Assembly (NCBI GenBank): GCA_036375275.1
Contig: DASUSF010000480.1
Coordinates: 1 to 5,726, forward strand
Source: DASUSF01 sp036375275
Lineage (GTDB): Bacteria > Pseudomonadota > Alphaproteobacteria > Geminicoccales > Geminicoccaceae
Direction of reading: 5' to 3'
DNA: 5,726 nucleotides
The first letter of the stretch is position 1; every line of letters begins with the position of its first letter. Under the pieces are notes generated by a model, which worked only from the letters and a program-made list of their open reading frames with translations, did not search any database and was not told the origin of the DNA. Below, one piece after another: positions 5,273 to 5,726 of the stretch. The position numbers and the translations under genes are program-made.

Positions 5273-5726
5273 GTGAGCGCGAGCGGAAGCGGCGTCCCTC
5301 CGCCGCCGGACGCGCTGCTTCTCCGGCCCGGCGATCTCACGCCCGACGATCTCCGACGGCTTGCCGAAGCTCCCATCAGCCTGAGCCTGACCCGGTCGAG
5401 CTGGGAGGCGGTCGATGCCGCGCGTCTGGTGGTCGATTCCGCAGCCGCCGGCGAGCGCCCGGTCTACGGCGTCAACACCGGGTTCGGCAAGCTCGCCACC
5501 ACCCGGATCGCGCGGCCGCAGATCGAGGAACTGCAGCGCCGGCTGATCGTCTCGCACATGTGCGGCTGCGGGGCCCCGCTCTCGGACCCGGTGGTCCGGC
5601 TGACCCTGGCCCTCAAGGCCGCGAGCCTCGCGCGCGGCTTCTCCGGCGTCCGCCGGGAGACGATCGGGCACCTGCTCCGGCTGCACGAGGCGGGCGCGCT
5701 CCCGGTGATCCCCTCGCAGGGGTCGG
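5273..5726 (+). CDS. hutH: Histidine ammonia-lyase HutH, N-terminal part (runs off the window)
   Basis: HutH removes ammonia from L-histidine to give trans-urocanate, the first step of histidine use. The first 151 codons are present out of the family's usual 500 or so. LRPGDLT (17-23) matches the family opening. VYGVNTGFGKLATTRI (64-79) holds catalytic Tyr65. In LIVSHMCG (91-98) the Ser94-His95 pair matches the HAL selectivity position; tyrosine and phenylalanine lyases usually have HL and FL there. VVRLTLALKAASLARGFSGVR (107-127, split here only for reference) is the conserved helix, and VIPSQGS (145-151) ends the window about three codons before the Ala-Ser-Gly that forms the MIO cofactor. 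The start is GTG at 5273, with GAGG 4 nt upstream; the RHH stop lies in the same frame at 5243 and no ATG occurs before 5560. MCGCG (96-100) replaces the common A-A-G-V-G. Co-transcription with the RHH gene is likely. Confidence 0.92.
   Translation, partial: MSASGSGVPPPPDALLLRPGDLTPDDLRRLAEAPISLSLTRSSWEAVDAARLVVDSAAAGERPVYGVNTGFGKLATTRIARPQIEELQRRLIVSHMCGCGAPLSDPVVRLTLALKAASLARGFSGVRRETIGHLLRLHEAGALPVIPSQGS

Noticed and set aside
5246..5300. Possible PIN-domain toxin (FitB/VapC) start after the RHH gene
   Set aside because: The only overlapping frame stops after 8 codons, there is no V-(L/I)-D-T-(N/S)-V motif, and hutH begins at once.
4192..5376. 394-codon minus-strand open frame across nrdR, rpiB, the intergenic region and the RHH gene
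   Set aside because: Ser/Arg/Pro-rich, without motifs, and in conflict with three well-supported genes and a promoter region.
4859..5686. 275-codon minus-strand open frame antisense to hutH and the RHH gene
   Set aside because: No domain signal; the plus strand encodes clear HutH and RHH motifs.

Overview
The window is very GC-rich, with strong G/C bias at third codon positions. It looks like bacterial chromosome, most likely from an alphaproteobacterium (Rhodospirillales-like is my guess). The reasons are gene order (rpiB, nrdR, ribD, ribE, ribB-RibA-like fusion, ribH, nusB, thiL), the alphaproteobacterial flavour of the ThiL and RibH N-termini, and a RibB carrying a degenerate RibA-like tail. 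No mobile element, CRISPR array, tRNA or rRNA was seen.

Minus strand, 4862 down to 1: one tightly packed, apparently single transcription unit. In transcription order it holds rpiB (ribose-5-phosphate isomerase B), nrdR (repressor of ribonucleotide reductase genes), ribD (bifunctional deaminase/reductase), ribE (riboflavin synthase), ribB with a RibA-like tail (DHBP synthase), ribH (lumazine synthase), nusB (antitermination factor) and the first 40 codons of thiL (thiamine-monophosphate kinase). Neighbours overlap by 20, 19 and 4 bp or are separated by 3 to 12 bp, so translational coupling is likely. The cluster supplies the riboflavin steps from the RibA product onward, except the unassigned phosphatase. 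The GTP cyclohydrolase II zinc ligands are lost from the RibA-like domain of the RibB fusion, so a separate functional RibA must be encoded elsewhere if the organism makes riboflavin. RpiB makes or consumes ribulose 5-phosphate, which is the RibB substrate.

Divergent intergenic region, 4863-5020: it holds a good Shine-Dalgarno for rpiB, a candidate plus-strand sigma70-type promoter, 17-bp-period tandem imperfect repeats overlapping that promoter, and a very strong Shine-Dalgarno for the plus-strand gene. No FMN riboswitch is recognisable in front of the rib operon.

Plus strand, 5021-5726: a 74-residue ribbon-helix-helix protein of the FitA/VapB antitoxin type with no toxin gene after it, followed 27 bp later by the 5' part of hutH (histidine ammonia-lyase). 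The window ends just before the hutH MIO active-site triad. This RHH-hutH pairing is the least ordinary arrangement in the window. The rest is conserved housekeeping biosynthesis.
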